Of a stretch of DNA of 64,000 nucleotides, positions 23,548 through 38,125 are shown piece after piece. A program made the position numbers and the translations under genes. Source of the DNA: Trochalopteron elliotii (taxonomy: Eukaryota > Chordata > Aves > Passeriformes > Leiothrichidae); assembly GCA_024734555.1 (NCBI GenBank), contig JANPWX010000452.1, positions 381,115 to 445,114 on the forward strand, read 5' to 3'. Every line of letters begins with the position of its first letter. The first letter of the stretch is position 1. Below the pieces are notes generated by a model. It was not told the origin of the DNA and did not search any database. It saw only the letters and a list, made by a program, of their open reading frames with translations.

Positions 23548-26500
23548 CTGAAAACCAAATTTTACTTTTACTGTGGTCTGCTAGCTTGAAATTTAGTGTT
23601 ACTGTGAGTGTATTGCTAAGCTACATGATATTATTTCTCCACTGAAATGTTACCGGGCATTTTCTGTTGTTTAAAGCAAAGGCTTTGAACTTTTCATGGC
23701 GTTGCAGGTGTCAGTGTTGAACTACTGATGCATTTTAGACCTTAGGTTTCAATCTGCTTTTAAACTAGACCATAGCAGCAGTAGTTTGCTTGGCTGTGGG
23801 TAACTTCAGACGTTTTCAGTCTTCTAGAGAAGGCTTTTGCCAATATATTAATATTTTATTTTAGATGAGGAGAAAAATAAAAGAGCCAAAAATAATTCAG
23901 TGTTTCACTGAACCAGTGTAGAATTTATTTTTAGTATTTGAGAAAAATCCCAAACTTTTTCAGGTGATTTTTTTATGCTGCCTGTATCATGAAAGAATAA
24001 GTAGTCATTCTTTTAAAAGAACATGCTGTCCTTTTGGATAGCTGTATTGCACAAGTGATGTCCAAGGCAAAAGAGTGGGGTTTTTTTTCTTGTTTTACTT
24101 TTTATTTTTCCTGCAGATGGCTTCCTCTTGGGTATAATTTGGAATAAAATTCAGTACTGTTAAGTGTTTTGGCTCTTTATTTTATTCAAAGTATGTAAGA
24201 CATTACAGATGCCTTGAAATATTTCTATTTCCTCTGTATGCTTATGGGACAATAGAAGGGAACCCCCCATGGTTGACTAGTGTTTCTATTTTTATATAAA
24301 AGAATACCACTAACATTTGATTAATTTGGGGAAGTAAACATGTTAGTTATTTAATTTTTTTCAATGAGATTGTGATATTTACAATGTAATTTTCCATGTA
24401 TTAATTCCTACTATTCAATAGCCTCTTCTATTGTGTTATAATTATTTGGTAATCATTTGACATGTATTATTATAAAGTAATGTATTTTTTCCACCTCTTG
24501 TGCAATTTAGATGATAAAGGTGTGGTTTCTCTTTCTGGTCCCTGTATTTTATGAGATGATCTGTAATTGTTGATGTTCAGTAATGTTTAGTTTCAAAGAA
24601 CAGTATGGGCAGCCCAGGTCCCTTTGGGTATAAGGGACTGGAATTATCCCCCCAGTAAAGAAGTGAAGAGAAGGCCTTTTCTGGGCATTCTGTCCCTGCA
24701 GAGGGCACTTTCGTGCAGCTGAAGTGCAGTGCTTTTATTTTGTCTGCACTTGTTAACCCACTTGGGACAGAGGGGCAAATGCATGGTTTTTCTGAACAGT
24801 GAAGTTACCAGCTTACATTTATCAATTCTCTTAACATGGCATTGTTTTAATTAATTACCAATAAGTAGCATTTATAAGCAGTAAAAGCTTTTGCAAGTAT
24901 AATTTGACCAATTATTTGCATAAAATTATGAAGACAAGATAGAATTATCTAATCCCTACCAATCCACTTGAAAAGTATTTATTCCTTCACATACAATCCT
25001 ACTCAAAACTTTCCAAGAACTAAATTTTATGGTATGAAATGATATAATGTTTTGGATATGTTGCACTCAAGCAATGAAGTTTGCTTTCTTTTTAAAACAT
25101 TTCAGTTTATTTTTAAAAACTTTTTCCCCCTCTTTTTGGCTTCATGGAGGAGACCATATGTGATACATCAGCTTATTTAGTCTGACCAGAGTCTATTAAT
25201 TAGCACCACTGATTTGTGATACAATGTCCAGCAATTCTAGTTATTCCAGCTAGTTTCAATCCTGTCCAATTTGATAGTGTTCTTGAGATGAGGATGAAAC
25301 CAGAGCATCTGCTGAGCTTAAGGGAGTTGATTACGCTGATGATGCTAACATGCCATATGCTACAAAGGAAAACAAACAAGTAAAAATAAATCCCTGAATC
25401 CCTTTCAGCTTGATTTGGTAGAAAATTCCATCTCAGCCCTTGATTTGGCATGCAGTTTATAGTCACATAAGCAAGGCAGGCCAGCCAGACTTCTCTGTAC
25501 GTACCTGCCAGCCCCATGAAGTGCTGGATGGCTGCCGCTGGCTCCCTTGCAAGAACTCAGATGTCCAATTTGGTATCCAGGTGGAAATGCTGTCTAAATC
25601 ACTATGCTTGAATAGTTGAAGCTCTGAAGTATGAGATCTGATTATAGTTGTATAATGATGTGTTCTCAGAGTGTTATGAGCACGTTCAGCCCCTGAAAGT
25701 TTAAGAACAAGTGGTTTCATAAAAAGATTTCCAGATCCCACATTGGTCTGAACTGACTTGTGCTGACACACATGGACTAAATAATTTCTTCCAAACGCTG
25801 TTCAATTTTACTTGAAGGACTCCAGCTCCAGCTGAGGGGAGCATAATGCTTACCTTGATAACCTGACTCTGTTTTCCATCCCCTTCACTGACTAGAGTAT
25901 GAGGTCTTATCTTGAGATTTGAATTTTTATGAGAATGAATTCTGAACACTTATCTGAAATCCTCTTACTAGCAAACACCTTATCTACAAATAACCCCTCT
26001 ATAATGTGTTTCTCAACTCTCTGCAGTGAACTCCAAAAGCTGAGCTCTTTTAAACTCAAGATATGATGACACTTGTTTTCCAGCCTGAGTGTTGGGGCTT
26101 TTTTTGTCTTACTTGGAAAACTCTCTTTTTGTATTCTCTACACCATGTTCCAAAGTGATCTTTTGGCAGTTCTGTGTCTGCCCAGTTAGGACACGGGGAA
26201 CAGGATGAGGCTTTTTAGCTGGGAGCAGGGCTGGGTATTAGATAATGCTTCTTCAGCAGAGGTGACTTCACTGATGTGTGTCTCTGGTAGCAAAGATGGG
26301 TTATCTTTTCTGGTCCCTCAGCAAGCTTGTCTTTAATCTGTGCAATGTGTTCTAAAAATATAATTGCCACAAAGCATCAAATCACTTTTAAGAAAAAAAA
26401 AATACATCCAGGTATACTTACATGGTTATGATTGTATTTATTAGGTGCATTGTATTTGTATTGCTGTTACCCTACCCCCCAAAAAAGCCATTTTAATGCC

Positions 26501-29037
26501 TTGTTTTTCACAGATACAAAATTCTGTTTGTATCTTGATTTTGGCCCTGATGCAGCTTTAAGTTGCCTTTTGTTAATTTACCTGAGTTGACTATTGTGCC
26601 AAACTAGTCAGTAATTTCCTATGGACATTCTTTTTTACCCTCTTAAAGTATAAAAAAATATATCTTTGGTGTCTGGGCCTCTGGGAATTCCTCCTTTTGG
26701 AATACTGAGTTTACTGGTGAAGAACTCTTCAGTTCTTTTCTGCTGCATGCAAGTTACTTGAGCCAGTTTGCTTGACAACACTGACTTTGATCAGAGGTGC
26801 TCACATTCTCTCTTTGAATTTTTTGTTGTTGCTGTTCCAGTAATATCTTGTGACAGATGTCTGCTCCCCCATACAAACTTGTGATGCTCTGTTTTAATTG
26901 CCATGTGGTGGAGAGCAGAGAACATGTAAGCTGCAGTCCTGTGGTGATTGTGCAAAACTCCAGTTTAGCATGTCATCCAAACATGGAGTACTCTGGAGAG
27001 CTGCCAGGAGGGAGGAAAAGTGGCTACCATGATTAGAGAGGAACTTAGAAGCACAAACTTCCTCAGTGCCAAACCTCTCCCAAGCTTCGTTCTGATGAGT
27101 TTTGGAATCTCATAGTCAGAAACTGCTAAATTCAGCAAGCCTACCTGGAGGAAATAGTCTCTTTCCCAAAGTAGCTGTTTCCTGGCATGCCAGCTGTGCA
27201 CATGGAAGCATCTGCAGTGGCACAAAGCCTTTTTGTTTACAGTGAGGCTTTTGGCAGACACGCTCTCTTACCACAGCCGTGAGAGATATCCTGTAGTGCA
27301 GGCCAGCACTAATGCCCACTGGTTACATGACAATATCGAATGCAGGCCCCAGTGCTGTGGGAAGAGAGGACAAGTATTCTCGTGTTGTTGATCCCAGTTT
27401 TCTGCACAGGAAACTGAAACTCAGTGGAAAGCACCAAACTTTTCAGCTGTCTTTTCATGCTACATATTTTACTGTGTTCCTGGTGAGAATGCTGACAGGA
27501 AATACATTCCATGTTTTTCTTAATTAGCACTGTGGAAATGTAGAATTCAGTAGTAGCAGCCAGTGTACAGAACTTCATTGGTGGGATGTGTTCATATTGC
27601 AGTCCAGTTGTTTGGTATTTTTTATTTTAGCTCCCAGCTTAATCTTTCACTTATATGAGATGTTTCTCTCTGAGGTTTTTAGTCACATTTAGTTTTTCTG
27701 TGTTTATGTACTTAGTCGTCTGTTTCCTTGTAGAAACTCACACCTGCAAAAGGGGAAATCAATTGTGACCTTAAGTGGGAAACAATAATATGACTCATAT
27801 AAGAAGTATTGTTAAATTCCCAAAATTAACAGACCAGCAATGTACTGCCCTTTCTATAGTTTCCTGTGTTTATTTTTAATTGAACTTCTCCTGGCTGAGT
27901 CAAGCTTTTGGTGCAGGGAGCTGCTGTAGTTCTGTCTGTCCTTGGTATCTCTGTAGATCTGAGCTTGATGGTGAGCAGGCAATGTTAGGTGTGGTGCTGC
28001 TGGGAAAGGCTGCATGGAACAAGTTGGAGATTTTAGGATGCTCTCCCTTCAGACCTTCCACCTCTGACATTGCTACACGGCTCCTGCTGGGCTAGGCGAG
28101 TGCCAAACCATTGGAACTTCCCCAGTTGCATCGTGAGGGGATATATTTCAAAAATAAATTGGTTATCACTTTGCACTGAGCACTTTTTTTTTTCAGTTTT
28201 AGGTGTGTATTGCCCTTTTTGTGATTTGCTCTACAAGTGTATGTTCCAGTTGAATTTTTGCTATTTTAAGAGCAAGTTCTGACATCTGATTAATTTGTCT
28301 ATTTCAAGACTTCCTGGACTGTATTCTGTCATCTTGAGGCTGTTGGCATCTCTCTTGAATCTCTTATGTCTATTTTGCTGCAGCAGTCCCAGGCCTTTCA
28401 GTCCCTGATCCTCTGTCAGGTCACATCAATGTTCTTTCCAGTGTACACTGCATTGCCACGTGCTTACACACACTGCCCCCAATACCCACGTGCTTTCTTT
28501 GAGTGTTGAGACTTGAACTCATCTCTGGCATAGATATTCCAAGGAGTTGTAAGATGGTGGATACAAAAATCCTGACGTATATCAGCACAAGGCTGCTTGT
28601 GCTTTTTTTATGATTGCTAGAGAGCAACAGCCTATCTCCAAACTATAACATGGTATTAACAGTGTGGTTTAATATCTGATTGTGCAGGTACGAGCAATAA
28701 AAATGAGATAATGAGGACTTTGTGTGTTACGGTAGTATTTTATAGAACATTGACCTGAGTTGTCTGCAGTAGTATTAATCATTAACATAAATCAAAATTT
28801 ATGTTTGTGTAAATAGCTTACTGTGTGCCAGTTGTAATTGTTGAGTGATGTGTGTTAATTACCCTGCTATATTTTTTATTTGGGCATTCATTTTTTGGGC
28901 ATTCAACCAATGCAATAATTGCACGTGCTGCGTGTATTTTAAAGCAAATTTATAGTTTATCTAGTAAATGAGTTGGGAAGTCACTGAAGACTGGGGAACG
29001 TTTATGGCTGCTGTTGTAACACAGTGCTGGTACTGCC

Positions 29038-29087
29038 AAAAGAGAAAAAGAAAGAGGGAAGGAGAGAGAGAAGAGGAGGAAAAAGAG
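29038..29087 (+). repeat. 50-nt pure purine tract
   Basis: An uninterrupted A/G run made of AAAGAGGGAAGG-like and GAGAGAGAAGAGG-like segments. Such homopurine DNA can form a triplex. No coding meaning. Confidence 0.92.
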
Positions 29088-32000
29088 TGCATTTGGCAAG
29101 GTTAATATTTTGTGCTTCACTGATAATTGTGCATAAAATGCTCAATTATGTTTCTAAATGGAAACTGTGTTTCTAAGCTTGTCTAACTCCGATGGCTACC
29201 AACCTTTTAAAAGGTCAGGGATCATTAAAAATAGGAATAAAACCAAGCCCCAAAAACAAAACAGCAAGGAAAAAACCCTTCCATACGAACTAACTATTAT
29301 TGTAGTGTCACAATGCTTTTTCAAAACCAGTCCTGAAAAATGGTTATTGAAAAGGTTAAGAGGGACACAGATGCTGCTTTATCTACTTTGTGATGAAAAT
29401 TAAAACACAAGCATTTAATAGAAGGGCTCAGTTTCTTTGGTAGTGTACTATCCTCCTATAGTCCTTCTTTAAGTATTCTAAATATCAGGAATTCTCCTTC
29501 CATACTGTCTTTTTGTCTATAACAAAACACAGTGCATCACTAGGGCTGTATTCTTCTGTATTCACTAACCTGTGACTGAAGTATAAATTGCTAAGGTTAT
29601 GTCTTACTTGGATTTATTGCTGCATTGTAATTGTCTTTTCTACTTTCATGTTGAACAATAATTTCCAGACTTCTCTTATTCCTTTGACCAGTGGTACCAC
29701 TGGCAGCAATTACTGCTGACCAGCAAGGATTGCTGTGTAAAAGAAATTCTGAAGGCAGACCCTGTGTTCCTGAATTTCAGTTGCAAGACCTAAGTTTAAA
29801 TTTATGACTTCTTAACTCTTCGATGAAGTTTAAAATGTATCTTTAAAAAAAATATACCTGAAATTCTCTGGTGTAAAGTATGTGCTTCAGACACCAAATG
29901 TATGGATATTTGGGTTGCCATACTGATATACATCTGAGAATTCCTGGTTGTTGTCCACAGTTGTCTTGTTCCTTTACCTGAGGTAGCCCAGGGCAGAGTG
30001 TTGGGTTTTACTGTGGGTGGGTGTGGTAAGAAACAATTCTGGGTCCAAGGGTCTCAGAATTTTTAAATTTCCATAAGATTATCTTGGTAATACTTGGCTA
30101 AAAAGAGCAGGATGGACCACTGTATAAATAGATTTAAAAAAATTAAAAGTTATTTGCACAAGCCCACCAATTCCGCATTCTTACTGAACTTCATTAGAAT
30201 AGAGATGTTGGAAGTTCATTTTGTGAAGAAAACCCCATTCAATGCCATTATTAATCCTGTGCTATTTCTGAAATAAGGGTATTAGCTTGCAGTACTTACT
30301 CATAAATCACCATTTCTGTAGTCTAGCCTGGTTTTGTTCAGAAATGGTCAGAAGAGTATTTGACAGATTGTTGTTGTTGTTGCTGTTTTAAATAAGCCAC
30401 TGGAATGGTGATACTGAGTGTTCTGAAAACACAAGAAGAAACTGTTTTCCCAGTGGGTGCAGTTTTCTTTTTAAAAGCCAGTTCAGGGTTTTTTTCCAGA
30501 AGATAAACTGAGAGTACAGTTGCTGCACAAATGCTTTTTACAAATTTGAGTTTTCATTACAGCAGTTCATTGAGGAAAGGTGTTTAAAATTACACGATGT
30601 TAGGAGGTTTTAAAAAGACAAAGCAATGAACTTGAAACTGATTTTCTTTCTCAAGTGCATGTGTAGATGTGCACCCAGGATTATATATTTACTGGTATGT
30701 GGGGGAGGTTAAGCTTGATGAGTTTCAGAAAAAGACTTCTCTGACTTTGGAGGATGAATTTACTGGTTTTAACTGAGATGTTCCCACATATGTTAAATTT
30801 TCTTGTTTTGTGGAACTTTGCTGCAAGGGTCTCTGTGACAAGCTTCAGCACCTGGTTGTTGAGGATGACTTTAATCTGCTGCTCCAACTAGAGAATACCT
30901 CGTCTGTCACTTGTGCAGGATTACTGCCATTGAGAGAGCTTTCAGCAACTTTCAGCCTTAAGAAGCTCAAGAATGTGGTTGTGGGTCTGTCCTCTGAGGG
31001 GAAGTGTTTCTTAGCGTCTGTTTTTACATGGCTTTTAGCATATGAGTGAGGAGCTGAGGTGGAAATGTCCTCAGTACCTGGGCAAAGTCTGTCCCAGGCA
31101 AAGAGGGAAGGATTATTCACCTATTAATTATATAATTCATAGGCAGCACAGTTCACGGGTGTCACAAGGTGATTATGGAAAGGTTCCTCTTGGAGAACAC
31201 TGCATTTGAGTTCACTCCAAGGTAGAAATTTTTAAAAAGGCCTTTATTTTTCTGTTTCTTTAGGGTTTTAGGATTAAAAGCTATTGTTTTCTTTGTGAGT
31301 GAGTTTAATTGTTTGCAGTTGATCACCAGAATATTCTGCAATACTAGAAATGGGCTTTTACCTAAAAATAACTTGGAGTGTACTGTAAGTGCCCTGGTTT
31401 TATTTTAGACCAGGATAAGGATAAATACATGGTTTCTTAGATACAAGATATCGAAAGGCAGAAGGCTGTTACAAAATTCAGTCTATATTTTGTGTTCTGT
31501 TTACATCCAGAGATATCCAAAAAGCTTCCAAGTGTTTCTTCATATTTACAGCTTCATAACATTGCTTTTTTTAATCGTGCCAGTGAGCATTGTAATTGTT
31601 TTGTTTTAAGTAGAGGTATGCATCTGAGAAAGAAAATTCCCTTTGCCAAAATTCCATACATAAGTGAACAGAGAAATGGTGAAATACTCAGCAGCTGGTG
31701 CTAGGTCATGCAAGTCCAGATGGAACAAACTTCCTTCACATAATGTCCAGAACATGGTTCTTTATTTTTAGGGAGGTTTGCAGGAAAGATGATGATGACA
31801 TACGTTAAAAACAAAGCACGGTTACTTGAATAGTAGGAGCCTACAGAAGCAGGCTTAATAAAATGAGTCTTTGTGCCCAGAGTGAGTCAAAGGAGAACTC
31901 AATGTTTGGTGAAAGAGTTGAATTAGAAAGGAAAGTGGTATCTCTGTCAGATGTTTTAAAACTTAAAATTTAAGATTTTGGGATCTTTTAACTCAAGTCT

Positions 32001-32794
32001 TGTCAATGGAGTTCAAATGTTTTCTATTTTATCTGCATCCTAGATAGCTTTGGATTTTATTTGACAAGGAACAAGTTTGCAAATGTATTTTGAAAAAAAA
32101 ACAACAACAGTGAGAGATTATATCTTAAATATAATGATTCAAGTGCAGGATTCTGTAATGGTATGTCACAGACCTTTTCTACTGTTCTGTGTAAACCCCT
32201 CACAAAATGCTTTCAAAGGAGGACTTGGAAAGAAATGTTTCCTGTTGTAAACTTTCTGAACAAGCTTTTTCCCCTTTCTACCTTGGTTGTGCCATCAGGG
32301 GTGGTGGATTTCTGATGGAAAGCTGACCAGATCATTGATACAGAAAACAATGCAAAGTGCAGAGAGAGCAGTCTGTGACTACACAGACCCAACTAGAATA
32401 TTGGTTTGAGTTTTTGTTGTGGACTTGGTTGTGCTCGGGCTGCAAGCCCAGAAGAAAATAATCAATTTCTAATGTGCAGTTCAGCAGCTGGGTCATTTCT
32501 GATCGAATTTCTGAGATATGGATATTATAGTTTTGCCATGGTAAGGATACAAAGGAATAAAATTTTTCTTTCATGAAACTTGAACACTTTATAATTACAG
32601 TTCATTATCATGGTAATATTTAATCTTCATATTCACAGTAGCCAACAAACGTTCTTCCTAGGAATTCTAAATTCTCCAGTGCTTTAATAGAAGTTGTGAC
32701 AATTTCAACATTTTCTTCGATTTTTCAACAGACTTTAAAGTGCTCCTTGGGGAAGTTGTCATGGCCTCAAACCAGTGGATGTTCAAGGCCGTTT

Positions 32795-32900
32795 TTGGAT
32801 ACACTCCAGTATCTCAATGTCCTTCCTCAAGTGAGGGCACTCAGGAGGATCTACTTCATGACCTGTCCCTTCCCATTCAGGATGTCCTAGGATTCTGGAC
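32795..32900 (-). mobile_element. Old CR1 LINE fragment, minus orientation
   Basis: The reverse complement contains GGAAGGACATTGAGATACTG, then GAGTGTATCC, matching the CR1 stretch around 'aaggacattgagatgctggagcgtgtcc'. Flanks are too diverged to set ends; it may extend to about 32745. The short + strand ORF at 32740-32961 overlaps this remnant and is not a gene. Confidence 0.55.
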
Positions 32901-35900
32901 AGCAAAGCTGTATACAGTGTATCTGGGGGATATGCTGATTTATGCAAATGATGTATTTTAATAGAGAGGGACAAGGCAGGCAGTAGCAGTATGGCTGTGG
33001 CTCTAGGCTGGGGAGAGGGAACAAATCTATGAATCAAACCAAGATGATGTGTTTAGCTTATAAAAATCAGAAGAAAGAAATGTCACTTTTAAACATCAAT
33101 TAATCGTGTCTAGACTTTAGCAAGAAGGCTTGTGGTGATGACATACAAAGTTTTTGAAGGTACCAAACCCAGTCACAGTGGTTTAAAAAGCCATGCGTCA
33201 TTTTTAAATCTGTCTGGTTTCTTGTTTAGTCTGAAAGCATTTGTGGGAATAATTAAGAGAAAGTTCTTTGCTTCAGTGGGCACCTGTAGTTTCAAACAAT
33301 GTGTACAGTGTAATTTCAGGACCTGCAGTATAAGATGTTGCTTGTTCTTCAGTGCAATTTCTGCATATCTGCAGCAAATTTTAGAAGGCAATCAGTTGTT
33401 ACATGGAGTTTGTTTGAAGCACTCACCCAGCATTAGGGGCTTATTCTTATAAATTGTAAGTTGCATGATCTGCTTCATTCTTATTTTCACTGTCTTTGAT
33501 GGAAGCTGTAGTCTGCTTCCAAGAATTCTGGCAAATAAGTGAAACAATATGGAAGCCTGTTGGTTCTTAAACTTCTGGGGTTTTTCTTGTTTACTGGTGG
33601 AGCCACATGACCTTTGGATTATATTCACTGTGGTGCTTTTGTCTGTTTTGGTAAAGCATCTGGTTTGGTAAGGAAACATTTTCCTGTTCTTAGTAGCCAG
33701 AGAGTGCTGGTAATCATACTGGAGGGTAACTTGTATTTATACTAATTTGGAAAGTTCTTCTCAATGTTGCTTGCAGTTCAAATATTGTGCTAATATTTAT
33801 TACCTTATTTTAAGGAAACTGAGAAACAGTCATTGTTTAATCTCTTGGAGGAGCCTGTTGTCTTTATCCTCAATCTCTTTATTTATAAATTCCTTCTAGT
33901 TTATTTGAAAACACAGACTCTCTGTGTAGCCAGTGGATGTACCCTGCTTCAGCTGTTTTCCTCAGTGATCACTAATTGTTGTTTTCTAGTAAAATAGTTA
34001 CATCTAGAAAGCATGTTTTGCACACAAGATCACTGAAATTGAGGAGAGTTCTCACCTGTGACATGAGCAGGTTTTATACATGCATAGATTGAGAGATTGC
34101 TATTGACAGCAGCCTGCCCAGATCCAAAGTCTCCTCTGGTGGTTACAAGTGGAGCTGTTGGGTTTCCCTTTGCATTTCCCAGTTTACAGGGTAGATGTTG
34201 GTATAAATTTTATGCAGACCTTAAGAAGCCTGAGCTGCATGAACAGCCTTAATTTGACCTATCCTTTATGAATAATTTGGTTTTAATGGCATATCATGGA
34301 AAGGTTTTGTTTATTATTAGGCTCTTGCTGCATTCTTTGCATTTTGGCTCATATTTGTTGAGCAAAGAGCAGTTCACAGTTTTGGGGGTTATCTTGTTGA
34401 ACTGTGGATTCCAGTCTTCATTTATTACACAGACATCCCTCAAAATCTGCAATTCAATGAGAACTCTTAATGATCTTTTATTGTCAGACTTTTTAATGAT
34501 GTTTTTGTTATAATGTCTGTATATATTGACCATATTACATTATCTTTATAGCAGTCCTGCAAGACTAATAGCAGTATCTTCTTAGTTTTAACTGACATGG
34601 GATGAAAAACAAAAGGAGATTAGGCCAGTATTATCACAATCATGGACTAATACTGGATGCTTAACTGGGAATGACTAGGATGTCTTTTCACAGAGTACTT
34701 TTTGATGTTTACAGCAGTTATTCTCAGATGTAGAAGGGAGTGCTTAGCACTTCTAAGGACACAGACTCACAAGTGTTGAGCTGACTATCTAGAATTTGAA
34801 GAATGTAACATCAGAAAACTTTGGTTCTGAAGATTTTCCCAGGATCATAAAAGAAAGTGTATGTCAGAGGCAGAGTTTTAACTGCTGTTCACCTAAGACT
34901 ACCCAGGTTTTATTGTAGAAGTTCTAAAGATGAATCTGTAGAAAATGTTTGTTTACAGCTTACTCTTTGTGCTCCTTCAGTCTTTAACATCTGTATAGAG
35001 GGATGAAGCAATTCTGGAAACTTGAGATTTTGACCTATCTGTTTAGTTCCTTTGGTATCTGCATTGTTTAACAATTCTAGGAATTTATTGTGGGTTTTTA
35101 TTGTTATTACTCTTAATTCATACAGGGGTTATTGCGTTTTTTGTCTAAATTCTAGGTTTATAATTTTGCGATTAAAAATGTACTTGTGATTTTTTTTTCA
35201 TGGGTGTTGCTTTGGCCTTCAGTGAAAGAAAGGAGGGGTACAATATTCCATAAAGGCTGTCTCAGCTATCCTCAGCAAACTGATCCCTGAATTTCAGCAC
35301 ACTCTTGCATTAGAGAGTATTAATTGAAAAAGGAAAAAAAAAGCCTCACAATTTCCACTTTGCTGTTGAGCTGTAGTTCTGCTTGTTCATGCTGCTTGGG
35401 TATGTAAAGTTTCAAATGTTTACAGAAGTAATCAGTAAATAGGTGAAAAATATTGTTCTAAAATATTCTGTTTAGGAGTGAGTTTTGAACAATTTTGCAA
35501 GTGGTATGTATCTGTGTTTGATTAGATAAATGACTGGTGAAATGAGTGAAGAAATTAAAAATGTAGAGATGTTTTAAGACACAAGAATTTTAGGTTCATA
35601 TTCTCACCTTTTATCCAAATGAAATCTGCTTCATGTGTCAATTTATTCCTGTTATTACCTGTTCAACACTGCAAAGAAGCTCTTGAATACTGACTGTATT
35701 TAAAGGAATACATTTTCTTTTCACAATGTTTATTCTCTCCCTTGATGGTTATAGAGCTCAATTAATCTCAGTCTTACCAAATTCAAGACATATTGGGTTT
35801 TCTCCATTTTCTTCAGATTTTGCAACCCTGCATATGTTCACCTTCAGCAAAATGATCCTTGATAATGTTGAAATATTTTCTCATATTTCTGAAAGCAATT

Positions 35901-35941
35901 GGTGTCACTGCTAACCTGTGTCTGTCTGTTTGCTCCCTTAG
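32901..35941 (+). other. SBF2 upstream intron, last segment before the exon
   Basis: Unique AT-rich sequence ending in the acceptor TGTTTGCTCCCTTAG. An octamer ATGCAAAT lies at 32942-32949. Nothing else is recognised. Confidence 0.65.
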
Positions 35942-36157
<216 letters not shown>

Positions 36158-38105
36158 TGAGAAAATATTTTGCTGTTCCTGCTCAGGGTGCATTTTTCTG
36201 TCCTGCAGAAATCCGTGTATTTTTGCAAAAGGTGAGCTTGGTACACTTTTTTGTGTGTTTGGAGTTTTCATCTGCTTTGGAACAAACAAACAGAAAAACC
36301 AAGCCAAAGACATGTGATAGAATTTCTTTTGCTCCACCACATTTTTCTTTTCAAATGGGACGAGCAATATGGTGTTCCTTTCATTTCCTTTCCTGTTTGA
36401 CATAGCATGGATGAGTCTCAGCCTTTTCCTAGGAAAAGGTTTATTAACTTCTGCTCCCTCTGCTGGCCTGCTCTGTTAGGACAAATGTGCACAAGGATGC
36501 TGTAGTGTATATCCATAATTCTGTAAGTGCATTTATTGGCAAGATTTTAAAAACTGATGGAATAATTATTCAGTTTTTAGTTGGGTCAGATTTGAGGTGT
36601 CAGCTACTTGGCACTGTTTGTTTTTAAACATGTATTTAATTATTTTTTGGCAACCTCGCTCTTTCAAAAATAGACATTTTGTTTCCCATTTGATGTAAAG
36701 TGCTTCACAGAATATCTGCTGTGACTTAATACATGAAATCTCGAGAATCTAGAACCTAGGGAAAACCTAATCCAATCTGTAATTGCAGACTGCCATTGTT
36801 ATGTTTTGAAATATCTTCTTTCCTACATGAAAATTAAAAAAATAAGTAAAACCTTGGCAGTAAGTGTGATGGAATTACTTAAGATTAAATAAATAGCTGA
36901 GTAAAGTAATTTCTTGTTCTTTTAGTGAAGAACTGTATCATTATTGATTATTTTAAGAAAATGTTTTTAATAATCCAAGAGTACTCTGTTCATTTAGTAC
37001 TGGAGTTGAAAGGTTACCCTGTTTGTAGAATAATTGAAAGATGTGCTGTAGTAATAATAATAATGGTGTGGTTATTTCTGGGCACAGTTGGAAGCCAGAG
37101 AATAATAGTTATTCCATTTCATTAGTGCTACAGTTCAGTTGGATGTTTTTGTGGACTTTCAGAAGGATTTGGAAGCAGAAATGTACCCCAATATTAGGCA
37201 TGTTTTAGTCTTAAAGTTTAGTGTAGATCAGCTGACACATTCCTCTTAAAATTTAATGTCTGTCATATTTCCTTTATTTTATAAGTAGAGAGTGAAATAT
37301 TCTGTAGTAATTCTTTCCCAGCTGATAAAAATTTACAATGGCTGACTCTTCCTCTACTCTATGTATTTCATCACATAAACCAAATTTAGCAAACATGTTA
37401 TTTATCCTGTGGTTTCTAGCAGCTGCTTTTGATTCCCTATCCACATCTTTGAAGTAATGCTCATCACAAAGCATCCAGTATTAACTAAAAGGGTTTTTTT
37501 CTTATGTTGCCTAAGTATTAATACAAAATAACCCAAAGTAAAAAACAATAAAAAAACCTGAGTGCAGCAGGAGGTTGGTTCTCATAATGCCATTCCTGGC
37601 TGTGTTGTAAAGAATGCATATTTTTCAGATGAACTTGCTGTGGTGAAATTTATTCTATGACTGCATTGTTTATAGCAAAACTTCCTGTTTCTTTCTGAAA
37701 CCCAAAGAGAATAATTGAACGTGCCCTGTTACATGGTCATTAGACAAGAATTCAGCACGTGTACAATCTGTAATGAAACCTAAGCTCATGGAGCATTGGG
37801 CTATGACAGTAATATTGATTTAACCATTCAGATACATGCTTAATTAAACAGTCTATGAAACATAGTGCCCAGGACTTGAAATGAAATCTAGACAGTACTT
37901 TGCATGATAACTACAGCTCAGTTTTTCCTTAACTGAGTGCTACAGCTTGCTGAGGCAAAAGGAAGATTAAATTTCAAAAAAAACCCCACAAAACCACTTT
38001 ATTCCCAGTAGCCTTCACCAGGTAAACCTTACTGATACATGAGACTGGTCGGAATTCAGCCAGAGCACCAGATGAGATGTTTGGCTTGGCAGAATCATCT
38101 TCACC

Positions 38106-38125
38106 AAAAAAAAAAAAAAAAAAAA
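38106..38125 (+). repeat. A20 homopolymer
   Basis: Twenty consecutive A. No element resembling a retrocopy precedes it, so it is a simple repeat and not an obvious poly(A) tail. Confidence 0.9.

Larger units (their letters stand above)
22507..32794 (+). other. SBF2 upstream intron, unique and AT-rich
   Basis: No exon of SBF2 is found here. It contains the CpG-dense patch at 23416-23547, the purine tract at 29038-29087 and a (TTG)n run at 30368-30382. A more GC-rich segment at about 30800-31110 has overlapping ORFs on both strands but no recognisable family. AT-rich stretches at 24280-24500, 24830-25080 and 28760-28970 look like conserved noncoding DNA, being full of TAAT and CAAT motifs. An octamer ATTTGCAT lies near 24914. 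Confidence 0.55.

Noticed and set aside
30800..31110. Overlapping + and - ORFs in a slightly GC-richer patch
   Set aside because: Both strands are open over the same bases and neither peptide resembles a known family; I saw no splice or repeat structure to support it.
32740..32961. 73-codon ORF that looked like a possible gene
   Set aside because: It overlaps sequence whose reverse complement matches CR1, so it is antisense transposon remnant.
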